A stretch of DNA of 7,475 nt from Desulfobacterales bacterium (GTDB lineage: Bacteria > Desulfobacterota > Desulfobacteria > Desulfobacterales > DAOWNP01): contig JASFBI010000082.1 in assembly GCA_030149595.1 (NCBI GenBank), positions 1 to 7,475 of the forward strand. The letters run 5' to 3'. Position numbers and translations under genes: made by a program. Each line of letters starts with the position of its first letter. Positions within the stretch are counted from its first letter, which is position 1. Positions 1 through 6,140 of the stretch are shown piece after piece. Below the pieces are notes generated by a model, which was not told where the DNA came from, did not search any database, and saw nothing but the letters and a program-made list of their open reading frames with translations.

Positions 1-740
1 CCCAGCAAAGGTGCTACAGGAATTGCTTTTATGTTTTTTGCCAGAAAATTTCCAACAGTTGGAATTCGTTTTAATGAATTAAGATTTAAAGGGGGCATGT
101 AATCAACATTTTTTTGTGGCATCCATACCTTGTCTTCAACAGAAATACTTCCGTGATAGGTTTTTTGCAAATTATTATTATTAATGTCATCTATAATTTG
201 TTTTATAACAATATTATCTCCGGGTCCTATAACATCGGCGATAATATTTTTATTTGGGCAGTGTTTTCTAATAAAGTTATTAGTGTCTTCGTAGCTGGAT
301 GAAACATGAATTCCTCCAATTATCACGGGGATTTTCCCATGATTTAATATTATGGAATCAATAACAGCTGTTGGAAAATTTGCACTCATTGCTGTTATAA
401 AAACAGCTTTTGGTTTTTTCCCCTGTTTAATAATTATCTCTTTTATAGTTCTTCTTTTATCATCAGCATGGAATACAGTAGAACTTTTTTCTGTTTTTGC
501 TATTTGGTTGCCAATGTAAATTGCAGCATAAGTTTCCATGGCAAATGTTTCAATCATGGTTTCTCTGTGTTTGTTTTGGTCTTTTACTAAATAATCAAGA
601 TAGGTATCAAATGAAAGTTTTTCTGCATTTTTGCAGGTTATATAGGAGATTAAATCATAGGGTGTAATACTATTTTTCTCTTTTATATCCATAAGGTTAA
701 AAGTTAAAGGATTATACATTATGAAATAATCATTTTTCAT
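1..740 (-). CDS. B12-binding-type radical SAM protein, N-terminal part (cut by left window edge)
   Basis: The frame is open from an ATG at 740 to the window edge, giving 246 codons of an incomplete gene. AAGGA lies 7 bases upstream of the ATG, which supports this start. Residues about 109-148 form a Rossmann-like unit: a hydrophobic strand (KAVFITAMS), a helix, a second strand (IPVIIGGIH) and then VSS. The GG-x-H turn at 142-145 is typical of the cobalamin-binding-like N-terminal domain of class B radical SAM enzymes. The classical DxHxxG cobalamin motif is not visible, as in many members of this group. The last residues, PVAPLL followed by a partial Gly codon, match the stretch that normally precedes the CxxxCxxC cluster motif, which would lie outside the window. 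The radical SAM assignment is therefore inferred from the N-terminal architecture. Residues 1-108 are not recognisable. The substrate is unknown; such enzymes often modify lipids, tetrapyrroles or peptides. Confidence 0.75.
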   Translation of the reverse strand, partial: MKNDYFIMYNPLTFNLMDIKEKNSITPYDLISYITCKNAEKLSFDTYLDYLVKDQNKHRETMIETFAMETYAAIYIGNQIAKTEKSSTVFHADDKRRTIKEIIIKQGKKPKAVFITAMSANFPTAVIDSIILNHGKIPVIIGGIHVSSSYEDTNNFIRKHCPNKNIIADVIGPGDNIVIKQIIDDINNNNLQKTYHGSISVEDKVWMPQKNVDYMPPLNLNSLKRIPTVGNFLAKNIKAIPVAPLL

Positions 741-826
741 TTTTGATTCCTTATCAGTTTGTAAATCACAATATAATAGAAATTTTCTTTGTAAAGGTTA
801 TTGCTTTTTTGATTAAGGTTTAAATA

Positions 827-855
827 TTAATATTTAGATAATTCATAAATGTCAA
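827..855 (-). promoter_or_regulatory. Candidate sigma70-type promoter for the radical SAM gene
   Basis: On the minus strand, TTGACA (850-855, a perfect -35) is followed after exactly 17 bases by TATTAA (827-832, 4 of 6 matches to TATAAT). The predicted start of transcription is about 80 bases before the ATG at 740. The perfect -35 makes this the best promoter match I found, but AT-rich sequence produces chance matches. A 16-base palindrome (821-836) overlaps the -10. Confidence 0.45.
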
Positions 856-1230
856 GGAATAGCCTGTGGACAAAATAAATTTTTCCCTTAAATTTGAAGA
901 AATTTTCATTTTGTAACAGCCTGTTGAAAGTAGAATTAATCCAGAAGAAATAAGTAGATATTTTAAGTATTTTTTTAAGAAGAAAGTTTTACTTAATTTA
1001 ACAATTAATTTATTGACACATTTGAAGTGATAGCTCATAATAATCAATGAAAATATCCTTTCTTCTTTTGAAATCAAAACATTATAAAGCTATGCTAATT
1101 GCTGATAAGTAGGTTTAAGTTTTTATTAAAAGGCTGTTATAGAGTTTTTTGGTAAGTCTGAATCAATATATTACCTATTGGGTGGTTTGTTAATTATTGG
1201 TAGTAAATACAAATTCCAAATTTTTATTTT

Positions 1231-1237
1231 AGAGGTG
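1231..1237 (+). promoter_or_regulatory. Ribosome binding site that fixes the TPR/SH3 start
   Basis: AGAGGTG lies just ahead of the ATG at 1241. The spacing is a little short (about 5 bases after AGAGG), but this is the only purine-rich site here. It favours the ATG at 1241 over an in-frame TTG at 1178. Confidence 0.55.
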
Positions 1238-1240
1238 CAG

Positions 1241-2989
1241 ATGAAAAACATCAATTTTAAATTAAAATTATTTTTACTAACTTTCTTTATTATAAGTGTT
1301 TTAAATCCTTTTTTTTTAATATCTAATGTTCAGGCAGAGGCAGAAAAATCAGATACTATTAAAAAGTTATTTGATAAAGGTAGAAGATTTGAGCTTGAAG
1401 GGAGCTACGGCCAGGCCATTGAAGTATATACACAAGTTATAGAGATAGCTCCGGAATTGGCTGAAGCTTATTTTAATCGTGGGCTGGTATATAAAAAGAA
1501 AAATGAATTTGATAATGCTTTGGCAGATTATAGCAAAGCAATTGAAAAAAAACCGGATTTTGCTATGGCATACAATAATCGGGGAAATATATTTAATAAA
1601 AAACGGGAATTTGAAAAAGCCATTAAAAACTATTCAAAGGCTGTCAGCTTAGATAAAAATTATGCCCTTGCTTATTTTAATCGTTGTACTGTATGGGAGC
1701 AAAAAGGAGAGATAAAAAAAGCTGTACATGATTTGAAAATTGCTTTGAAATTAAAACCTGGTGAAAAAGTTTTTATAGAAGGTTTGAAGTATCTTGAAGC
1801 AAGGTTAGAAAAAACACCTGCTTTAGATGATATAGAAAAAATAGCTGATGCAGATAATGCAGAAAAAATAGCTGGTATTACATATGTGGTGTTAAAAAAT
1901 GTAAATGTAAGATCAGGTCCTTCAATTGAATATGAAAAAACAGGTGAAATATATAAAGGGGTTACTGTTACAGTTGAAAAAATTGATGGTGACTGGGCAA
2001 AGCTTGGTAAAAGGCGCTGGGTGTATGCAAAATTATTATCAAAATCTGAAGTAAATAAAAATAGCATTTCTGGTCTTTATGATAGTAATGACGATGTTTT
2101 AGCAGAACAGGGCTATTTTATTGCAAAAGTTAATATTAATATAAGACGTGGACCTTCAACAGTTTTTACGCATACAGGGAAAATATTAAAGGGTACAAAA
2201 GTAGAGGTTATTGAAATTACTGATGGTTGGGCAAAAATAGGTGAAGATAAATGGGTGCTGGCACGATTACTTGACAATACAGGTCAAGTAATTAAGAATC
2301 AAACAACAGATTTATTACAACCGGATAAAATAAAAATACCGTCTGTTTTTGTAAAAGAAGAGTTATCAGTGCAAAAAAATGTAGGCAGGTATTTTGCTGA
2401 TAGAAATATAAATATCAGATCAGGGCCATCACAGAAATTTTCGAAATTGGGTTTGTTAAAGGCAAAATTACCTGTTTATGTAGTTGAAAGTGTTAATGGT
2501 TGGGCAAAAATAGGTGTAAACAGTTGGATTTATGGTCAGTTGTTAGTGAAAGATAGTACAGGAGATCACTCGGCTGATATTTTATCGGGAAGAAACAGAG
2601 CCCTTTTTGTTATAAGTAAAACAGCAGTTGTAAGATTAAAACCTGCTTTGGATTCTAATAATATTGGAATGCTTGAAAAGGGTCTTAAAGTTGTTGTTTT
2701 TGAAGAAAAAGGAGATTGGGCAAGAATAGGTGAAGATAAATGGATAAACAAAAAGTTTATTGAAATAGAATATAGTATGCCGGTTAAATCTGATGAACCT
2801 GAATATAAAAACAATTTGTATGTTGTAGCAGCTAATCTTGTAGTAAGATCAGGTCCTACAACAGACCATGGTATTGTGGCTTCTCTCATAAAAGGGATGT
2901 ATATAGATGTAAAAAAAATTGATAATGACTGTGCGGAAATGGGTGAAAATAAGTGGGTTTATGCAAAGTATTTAAAAAAACATAATTAA
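1241..2989 (+). CDS. Secreted TPR protein with five bacterial SH3 domains
   Basis: The protein has 582 residues from the ATG at 1241. An in-frame TTG at 1178 would add 21 residues ahead of the signal peptide and is unlikely. Residues 1-32 form a Sec signal peptide: lysines, a long hydrophobic core, then VQA before EAEK as the probable cleavage site. Residues about 41-174 hold four TPR units with the usual A-Y-x-N-R-G and A-x-x-D/N-Y-x-K-A-I patterns. Five SH3b domains follow at about 212-266, 291-344, 382-436, 454-506 and 525-578. Each has an N-x-R-S-G-P-S-like turn and a W-A-K-I/L-G...W-V-Y-A core. Domain 4 has lost the RSGP turn (VVRLKP), and domain 5 has Cys at 564 where the others have Trp. 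SH3b domains commonly bind peptidoglycan or peptides, and TPRs bind proteins. No enzyme domain is present, so a periplasmic scaffold or wall-binding adaptor is the likely role. It is convergent with a lytic transglycosylase. Confidence 0.88.
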   Translation: MKNINFKLKLFLLTFFIISVLNPFFLISNVQAEAEKSDTIKKLFDKGRRFELEGSYGQAIEVYTQVIEIAPELAEAYFNRGLVYKKKNEFDNALADYSKAIEKKPDFAMAYNNRGNIFNKKREFEKAIKNYSKAVSLDKNYALAYFNRCTVWEQKGEIKKAVHDLKIALKLKPGEKVFIEGLKYLEARLEKTPALDDIEKIADADNAEKIAGITYVVLKNVNVRSGPSIEYEKTGEIYKGVTVTVEKIDGDWAKLGKRRWVYAKLLSKSEVNKNSISGLYDSNDDVLAEQGYFIAKVNINIRRGPSTVFTHTGKILKGTKVEVIEITDGWAKIGEDKWVLARLLDNTGQVIKNQTTDLLQPDKIKIPSVFVKEELSVQKNVGRYFADRNINIRSGPSQKFSKLGLLKAKLPVYVVESVNGWAKIGVNSWIYGQLLVKDSTGDHSADILSGRNRALFVISKTAVVRLKPALDSNNIGMLEKGLKVVVFEEKGDWARIGEDKWINKKFIEIEYSMPVKSDEPEYKNNLYVVAANLVVRSGPTTDHGIVASLIKGMYIDVKKIDNDCAEMGENKWVYAKYLKKHN

Positions 2990-3096
2990 AGTTTGAACAA
3001 AAATTTAAATTTAAAAAATAATTTTTTATTTATCATAACTTTAAAGCAGCTTATTGGAAGAATTGGATAAATTAGAGTTTTTTACAGCCTGTCTAA

Positions 3097-3134
3097 ATAG
3101 AGCCTGAGCGAAAAAGTTTTCGTTCAGGCTCTAT
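3097..3134. terminator. Strong hairpin between convergent genes, probable bidirectional terminator
   Basis: Positions 97-114 of this thousand pair with 117-134, giving an 18-bp stem (about 17 bp once loop geometry is allowed) built on AGAGCCTGAGCG and CGTTCAGGCTCT. There is one G-U pair on the plus-strand RNA (3108/3123), which becomes an A-C mismatch on the minus-strand RNA. Neither side has a long T-run after the stem, so it is not a textbook intrinsic terminator. It lies 107 bases past the TPR/SH3 stop and 26 bases past the transglycosylase stop. Confidence 0.6.
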
Positions 3135-3160
3135 ATTAGTGTGTGGATTATGATGTTTGG

Positions 3161-3931
3161 TTATCCATATAATTTAAAATATTTGTAATAATTGTTTACT
3201 TTTTTAATATAGAGTTTTGTTTCTTTATAAGGTGGAATTCCTTTATATTTTCTTACTTTTGTACTGCCTGCATTGTATGCTGCAAGAGCCAGATCATAGT
3301 TATTGTCAAATCTGTCCAGGAGTTTTCTGAAATATTTTACCCCTCCATGAATATTATGCTTTGGATTAAATGAATCTTTTACACCAAGATATTGTGCTGT
3401 TTTAGGCATAAGCTGCATTAAGCCTTGAGCCCCCCTTGATGATACAGCTTTTGGGTTGTAGCTGGATTCAGCTAAAATAATTGCTTTTACCATTGCAGAT
3501 TCAACGTTATATTTATTAGAAGCATTAACAATAATGTCATGGTACTTATCCTCTACCCTTTTTTTTTCAATATTTGCATAGCTGTTATTATTTAATTTTG
3601 AATATATTGCTGCTGAAGAATTTTTAAAATTATTTTTTTCAGGCAGGGATGTGTTATGTTTTTTTTGAGAATACTGCTTAAAAGTAAAGCTGTATATATC
3701 AGTACTTTGGCTGTTGATCAATGAAATACAGGTAAAATTTTTTGTATTTGTTAACAAAAAAAAGTCATTTTTTGAGAAAATATGGTTTGTCTGCCGGGAT
3801 TTTTTTTTTGTATCCAAAAAAATTTTGTAATCATTTGTAAATGCAATGGTAATAGCAGATGCAAAAATAAGAGCAGAACATATCAATAAACCTGACTTTG
3901 TAATTAATTTGTATATATATTTTGTTATCAT
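3161..3931 (-). CDS. Membrane-anchored SLT-family lytic transglycosylase
   Basis: The protein has 256 residues. Lytic transglycosylases of this family cleave the MurNAc-GlcNAc bond of peptidoglycan, leaving 1,6-anhydro ends. The C-terminal domain (about 128-250) has all the family marks. The catalytic Glu is E155 in ILAESSYNP, followed by RGAQGLMQLMP (166-176) and LALAAYNAG (214-222), with a Y-x-x-K-V segment near the end. Residues about 13-31 form a hydrophobic segment after two lysines, either an uncleaved membrane anchor or a signal peptide. No lipobox is visible. Residues about 35-125 are rich in Asn, Ser and Lys and look like an unstructured linker. The ATG at 3931 is preceded only by a GAGAGAG run, a weak ribosome binding site. 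The gene resembles short MltE/Slt-like enzymes, but I would not assign a symbol. The neighbouring SH3b protein fits a shared role in wall maintenance. Confidence 0.9.
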   Translation of the reverse strand: MITKYIYKLITKSGLLICSALIFASAITIAFTNDYKIFLDTKKKSRQTNHIFSKNDFFLLTNTKNFTCISLINSQSTDIYSFTFKQYSQKKHNTSLPEKNNFKNSSAAIYSKLNNNSYANIEKKRVEDKYHDIIVNASNKYNVESAMVKAIILAESSYNPKAVSSRGAQGLMQLMPKTAQYLGVKDSFNPKHNIHGGVKYFRKLLDRFDNNYDLALAAYNAGSTKVRKYKGIPPYKETKLYIKKVNNYYKYFKLYG

Positions 3932-3952
3932 AAAAGTCTCTCTCTATTAAAA

Positions 3953-3980
3953 AATATAACTTTATTTAAAAAAAATGTAA
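3953..3980 (-). promoter_or_regulatory. Candidate promoter for the lytic transglycosylase gene
   Basis: On the minus strand, TTACAT (3975-3980) and TATATT (3953-3958) are separated by 16 bases. The -10 lies 21 bases before the ATG, so the leader would be short. The surrounding sequence is almost all A and T, so a chance match is quite possible. Confidence 0.3.
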
Positions 3981-4107
3981 GAAATTTTTACCATGAAATG
4001 AATATGTTTAACAACCGGTAATAAGAGTGATTTTTCTAATTCTTTTTATTAAAGTATTAGAAAAAAATAATGCTAAATGAGGACAAAACAGAATAGATTT
4101 GGGGAAA

Positions 4108-4129
4108 TATAATTTTAGTGTTGATCAAC
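4108..4129 (+). promoter_or_regulatory. Possible -10 box with an adjoining palindromic operator
   Basis: A perfect TATAAT lies at 4108-4113, but I see no good -35 at the right distance. Six bases later comes GTTGATCAAC (4120-4129), a perfect 10-base palindrome sitting where transcription would begin. This is the right arrangement for a repressor site controlling the small-protein/crotonase unit. The binding protein is unknown and the call is inference. Confidence 0.3.
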
Positions 4130-4189
4130 CTGTATATTTATGATTTTAACTTACGATCGGAGTAGTTTTTTATTTGCGTGTGTTTTTTT

Positions 4190-4197
4190 AGGGAGGT
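4190..4197 (+). promoter_or_regulatory. Ribosome binding site of the 50-residue gene
   Basis: AGGGAGGT is a near-perfect Shine-Dalgarno sequence placed 7 bases before the ATG at 4205. It is the main argument that this short frame is translated. Confidence 0.6.
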
Positions 4198-4204
4198 ACT
4201 TTAA

Positions 4205-4357
4205 ATGAACCGGATGCAGCATTATAGAAATGAGTCTATTATACGATCGGAAAATGATTTTTTTAAAAATCAAAAAGTTGATACCTGGGATTACTTTGAG
4301 GCAACAGAAAACAGAGTAAAAAAAATAGCTGAAAAAGATAAACAGGTTTCTAAATAG
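4205..4357 (+). CDS. Small hypothetical protein, 50 residues
   Basis: The frame runs from ATG to TAG and follows a strong Shine-Dalgarno sequence. The product is very polar, with many Lys, Glu, Asn and Gln residues and no hydrophobic segment. It is therefore probably cytoplasmic and soluble, and probably largely helical in the second half (WDYFEATENRVKK). I do not recognise a family. There are no cysteines and no metal-binding pattern. It lies 82 bases upstream of the crotonase gene on the same strand with no clear terminator between, so the two may be co-transcribed. The direct repeat TACGATCGGA occurs both upstream (4152-4161) and inside the gene (4242-4251). The alternative is a chance frame, but the site, start and downstream gene order favour a real gene. 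Confidence 0.55.
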   Translation: MNRMQHYRNESIIRSENDFFKNQKVDTWDYFEATENRVKKIAEKDKQVSK

Positions 4358-4365
4358 TGTTCCCT

Positions 4366-4379
4366 TCAGCCACGGCTGA
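4366..4379. repeat. Short inverted repeat between small gene and crotonase
   Basis: TCAGCC and GGCTGA flank a two-base centre, giving a compact GC-rich hairpin of about 5 bp in otherwise AT-rich sequence. It begins 9 bases after the small-gene stop. There is no T-run, so it is not a terminator. It could stabilise an mRNA end or be a protein site. Confidence 0.35.
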
Positions 4380-4422
4380 GATTAACCCTATGAGCAACTA
4401 AACAATCACATCTAAATATATT

Positions 4423-4430
4423 AAAGGAGG
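4423..4430 (+). promoter_or_regulatory. Ribosome binding site for the GTG start of the crotonase
   Basis: AAAGGAGG is a full-strength Shine-Dalgarno sequence with 9 bases to the GTG at 4440. No in-frame ATG lies nearby. A TTG at 4435 is out of frame. Confidence 0.7.
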
Positions 4431-4439
4431 TAACTTGTC

Positions 4440-5219
4440 GTGAGCAAAGTAAAGCTTAAAAAGGAAGGTAAGATAGCCCTTATAACCATTAACAGGCCGG
4501 AAGTAAAAAATGCCCTTGATATAGATACCTACAATGAATTTGAGTTAGTTCTTAAAGATGTTAAAGAGGATGATGGAATAAGGTCGGTAGTGATTACAGG
4601 AGCAGGAGATGCTTTTTGTGCAGGGCTTGATTTAAAATTTGCGGCTAGTTTAAATGGGATTAAGCCTGTTGATGCTGTTCCTTTAATCAGACGGCTGCAG
4701 ACAATTTTTACTTTTGAAGATATCCCAAAGCCTGTTATATCTGCTGTAAACGGTTTTGCTCTTGGAAATGGTTGTGATATTGCTCTTGCATCCGATTTTG
4801 TATTTGCATCAACTAATGCAGTTTTTGGAATGGTATATACAAATCTTGCATTAATTCCGGATTTAGGAGGTACTTTTAGACTTCCTAAATTAGTTGGGCT
4901 TGCAAAGGCAAGAGAAATGATTTTGACAGGTGACAAAATAGGTGGTGAAGAAGCGTTTCGAATAGGTTTGGCAGGAAAACTCACAGAGCCTGATAAATTG
5001 ATGGATGAGACAATGGCTTTTGCTGATAGACTTGCAAAAAGAGCTCCTGCAGCGATTGCTATGTCAAAGGCTGCAATAAATAAAGGCCTTGGATCAGATT
5101 TGATTACAGGACAGCAGTTTGAAGCATATATGCAGAGTATATGTCTTGGTGGAGGAGATGTTGTTGAGGCAATAACAGCAATGTTGGAACAGCGGGAACC
5201 AAATTTTACAGGAAAATAG
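4440..5219 (+). CDS. Crotonase-superfamily protein, probable enoyl-CoA isomerase
   Basis: The protein has 259 residues, the usual length for the family, and starts at GTG behind AAAGGAGG. The fold is clear: INRPEVKNAL (17-26), the oxyanion-hole segment FCAGLDL (59-65), VNGFALGNGCD (103-113), then IPDLGGTFRLP (139-149). By alignment from memory with rat mitochondrial enoyl-CoA hydratase, the two catalytic glutamates (E144, E164) correspond to D113 and Y133, so normal hydratase chemistry is doubtful. D141 in the IPDLGG turn lines up with the catalytic Asp of PaaG-type and dienoyl-CoA isomerases. The best call is therefore an isomerase that moves the double bond of an unsaturated acyl-CoA. Automatic annotation would probably say enoyl-CoA hydratase/isomerase. 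The gene may share a transcript with the small gene upstream and is convergent with a dehydrogenase gene that could act in the same pathway. It is probably cytoplasmic, as no signal is seen. Confidence 0.88.
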   Translation: MSKVKLKKEGKIALITINRPEVKNALDIDTYNEFELVLKDVKEDDGIRSVVITGAGDAFCAGLDLKFAASLNGIKPVDAVPLIRRLQTIFTFEDIPKPVISAVNGFALGNGCDIALASDFVFASTNAVFGMVYTNLALIPDLGGTFRLPKLVGLAKAREMILTGDKIGGEEAFRIGLAGKLTEPDKLMDETMAFADRLAKRAPAAIAMSKAAINKGLGSDLITGQQFEAYMQSICLGGGDVVEAITAMLEQREPNFTGK

Positions 5220-5240
5220 AACTGTCTTTCTGTTTTAACA

Positions 5241-5282
5241 AGGGACTTTAAACATGGAATAAATTTTGTATTTAAAGTCCCT
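5241..5282. terminator. Bidirectional terminator between crotonase and dehydrogenase genes
   Basis: AGGGACTTTAAA (5241-5252) and TTTAAAGTCCCT (5271-5282) are a perfect 12-base inverted repeat around an 18-base loop. It begins 21 bases after the crotonase stop and is followed by a T-rich stretch (GTATTTTAATTGCTTTTT). The convergent gene ends at 5343, so the hairpin can serve both strands, though the T-tract is better for the plus strand. Confidence 0.75.
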
Positions 5283-5342
5283 GTATTTTAATTGCTTTTT
5301 AATGTGAAAGATGTGCGGCCTGTGAATGTTTACATAAACTTG

Positions 5343-6128
5343 TTATCCCTTGGAACCTAATCTTAATCCTCCATGGATAAAAAAGACTTCTCCCGCAAGA
5401 GCTTCATTTTTGAAGATATCCCCCACTAAAGATGCAATTTCATCTGGTTCAATAAGTCTGCCTATGGGGACATCTGAAACAATTTTATCTAAAGCTTTTT
5501 GGTTCATTCCTGTGACCATTGGAGTTGCAACATATCCAGGAGCAACAGCAACACACCTTATCTTATCTGCGAGTCCCCTGCGCATAAATTCTCCTGTTAT
5601 AACCTTTGGCATGACAGACATGGCAGCTTTGGTTGAAGAGTAGTTTATCTGGCCTGCTGTTCCAAGTGAACCAGTAGATGATATGAGACAGATAAGTCCT
5701 TTACAATTATTGTTAATCATACGTTCAGCACATTCTCTGACAGTAAGAAAAACACCTGTCAGATTAATATCAACAACTTTTGTAAAATCTGCAAGAGCCA
5801 TTTTTTTCTTTACTTTGCCGGTCTCTTTATCAGTTGCAAGTAAAAGTCCGTCTTTAATAATACCTGCAAAAGGTGCTATAAGATTAATTTTGCCAAATTT
5901 TTCAATGGCAAAATCAGCAAGTTTTGAGCAGTCATCTTCAGATGTTACATCACATTTTATTATGGCAACATCGCCTGAGCATTCATCTTTAGCTTTACTT
6001 AAGGCATCTTCCATAATATCTGCTAAAACAACTTTGCCTCCTTTGGAGAGCCAGTATTTTGCAAGAGCAAGTCCGATACCTCCGCTTCCTCCGGTAATGA
6101 CAGCTACAGAATCTTTAATATTTAACAT
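5343..6128 (-). CDS. Short-chain dehydrogenase/reductase, FabG-like
   Basis: The protein has 261 residues from the ATG at 6128, chosen because AAGGAG lies 6 bases upstream. An in-frame TTG at 6146 would overlap that site. TGGSGGIG (12-19) is the nucleotide-binding glycine motif. Asp37 at the end of the second strand suggests NAD(H) rather than NADP(H). The catalytic set is complete: N122 (DINLTG), S150, Y163 and K167 (YSSTK). The C-terminal HGGLRL is typical of the classical group. Two things are unusual. The structural NNAG motif reads PFAG (86-89), and a lysine-rich insertion of about ten residues (DKETGKVKKK) follows the KDGLLLA segment. The likely substrate is a 3-oxoacyl or 3-hydroxyacyl thioester, but this is family knowledge, not visible in the sequence. 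It is convergent with the crotonase. Confidence 0.88.
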   Translation of the reverse strand: MLNIKDSVAVITGGSGGIGLALAKYWLSKGGKVVLADIMEDALSKAKDECSGDVAIIKCDVTSEDDCSKLADFAIEKFGKINLIAPFAGIIKDGLLLATDKETGKVKKKMALADFTKVVDINLTGVFLTVRECAERMINNNCKGLICLISSTGSLGTAGQINYSSTKAAMSVMPKVITGEFMRRGLADKIRCVAVAPGYVATPMVTGMNQKALDKIVSDVPIGRLIEPDEIASLVGDIFKNEALAGEVFFIHGGLRLGSKG

Positions 6129-6134
6129 TTTATA

Positions 6135-6140
6135 CTCCTT
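6135..6140 (-). promoter_or_regulatory. Ribosome binding site that fixes the dehydrogenase start
   Basis: AAGGAG on the minus strand with 6 bases to the ATG at 6128. It lies inside the extension that a TTG start at 6146 would give, so the ATG is preferred. Confidence 0.75.

Larger units (their letters stand above)
741..1240. other. 500-base divergent intergenic region
   Basis: This gap separates the divergent radical SAM gene and the TPR/SH3 gene. It holds the predicted promoter at 827-855 and the palindrome at 821-836. An interrupted palindrome, AACAG-C-CTGTT, lies at 915-925. I see no tRNA, riboswitch or convincing protein gene. A minus-strand frame at 820-1077 is open for 85 codons but has no ribosome binding site. 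No clear promoter for the TPR/SH3 gene could be chosen. Confidence 0.5.

Noticed and set aside
820..1077. An 85-codon minus-strand frame with a lipobox-like LLSTGC segment, suggesting a small lipoprotein.
   Set aside because: It starts with TTG, the first ATG (1038) is well inside, and neither has a ribosome binding site. Its 3' end overlaps a good promoter for the radical SAM gene. The residue mix looks like translated AT-rich spacer.
1178..1240. A TTG start for the TPR/SH3 protein, adding 21 residues.
   Set aside because: The ATG at 1241 follows AGAGGTG and puts a normal signal peptide at the N-terminus; the extension would bury it.
1672..2889. Long minus-strand frames at 1672-2067 and 2566-2889.
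   Set aside because: They lie opposite the repeated SH3b domains and show no family features. They are shadows caused by the codon pattern of the real gene.
4366..4400. GGCTGAGATTAACCC resembles the CTGAGA...ACCC part of a TPP (thi-box) riboswitch.
   Set aside because: The upstream GGGGTGC arm and the downstream CTGATC...TAATGCC-type arm are absent, and the adjoining gene is not in thiamine metabolism. It is probably chance.
4529..4984. A 151-codon minus-strand frame opposite the crotonase, and plus-strand frames at 5350-5643 and 5683-6153 opposite the dehydrogenase.
   Set aside because: Each lies opposite a gene with intact catalytic motifs, has no ribosome binding site of note, and reads as low-information sequence.
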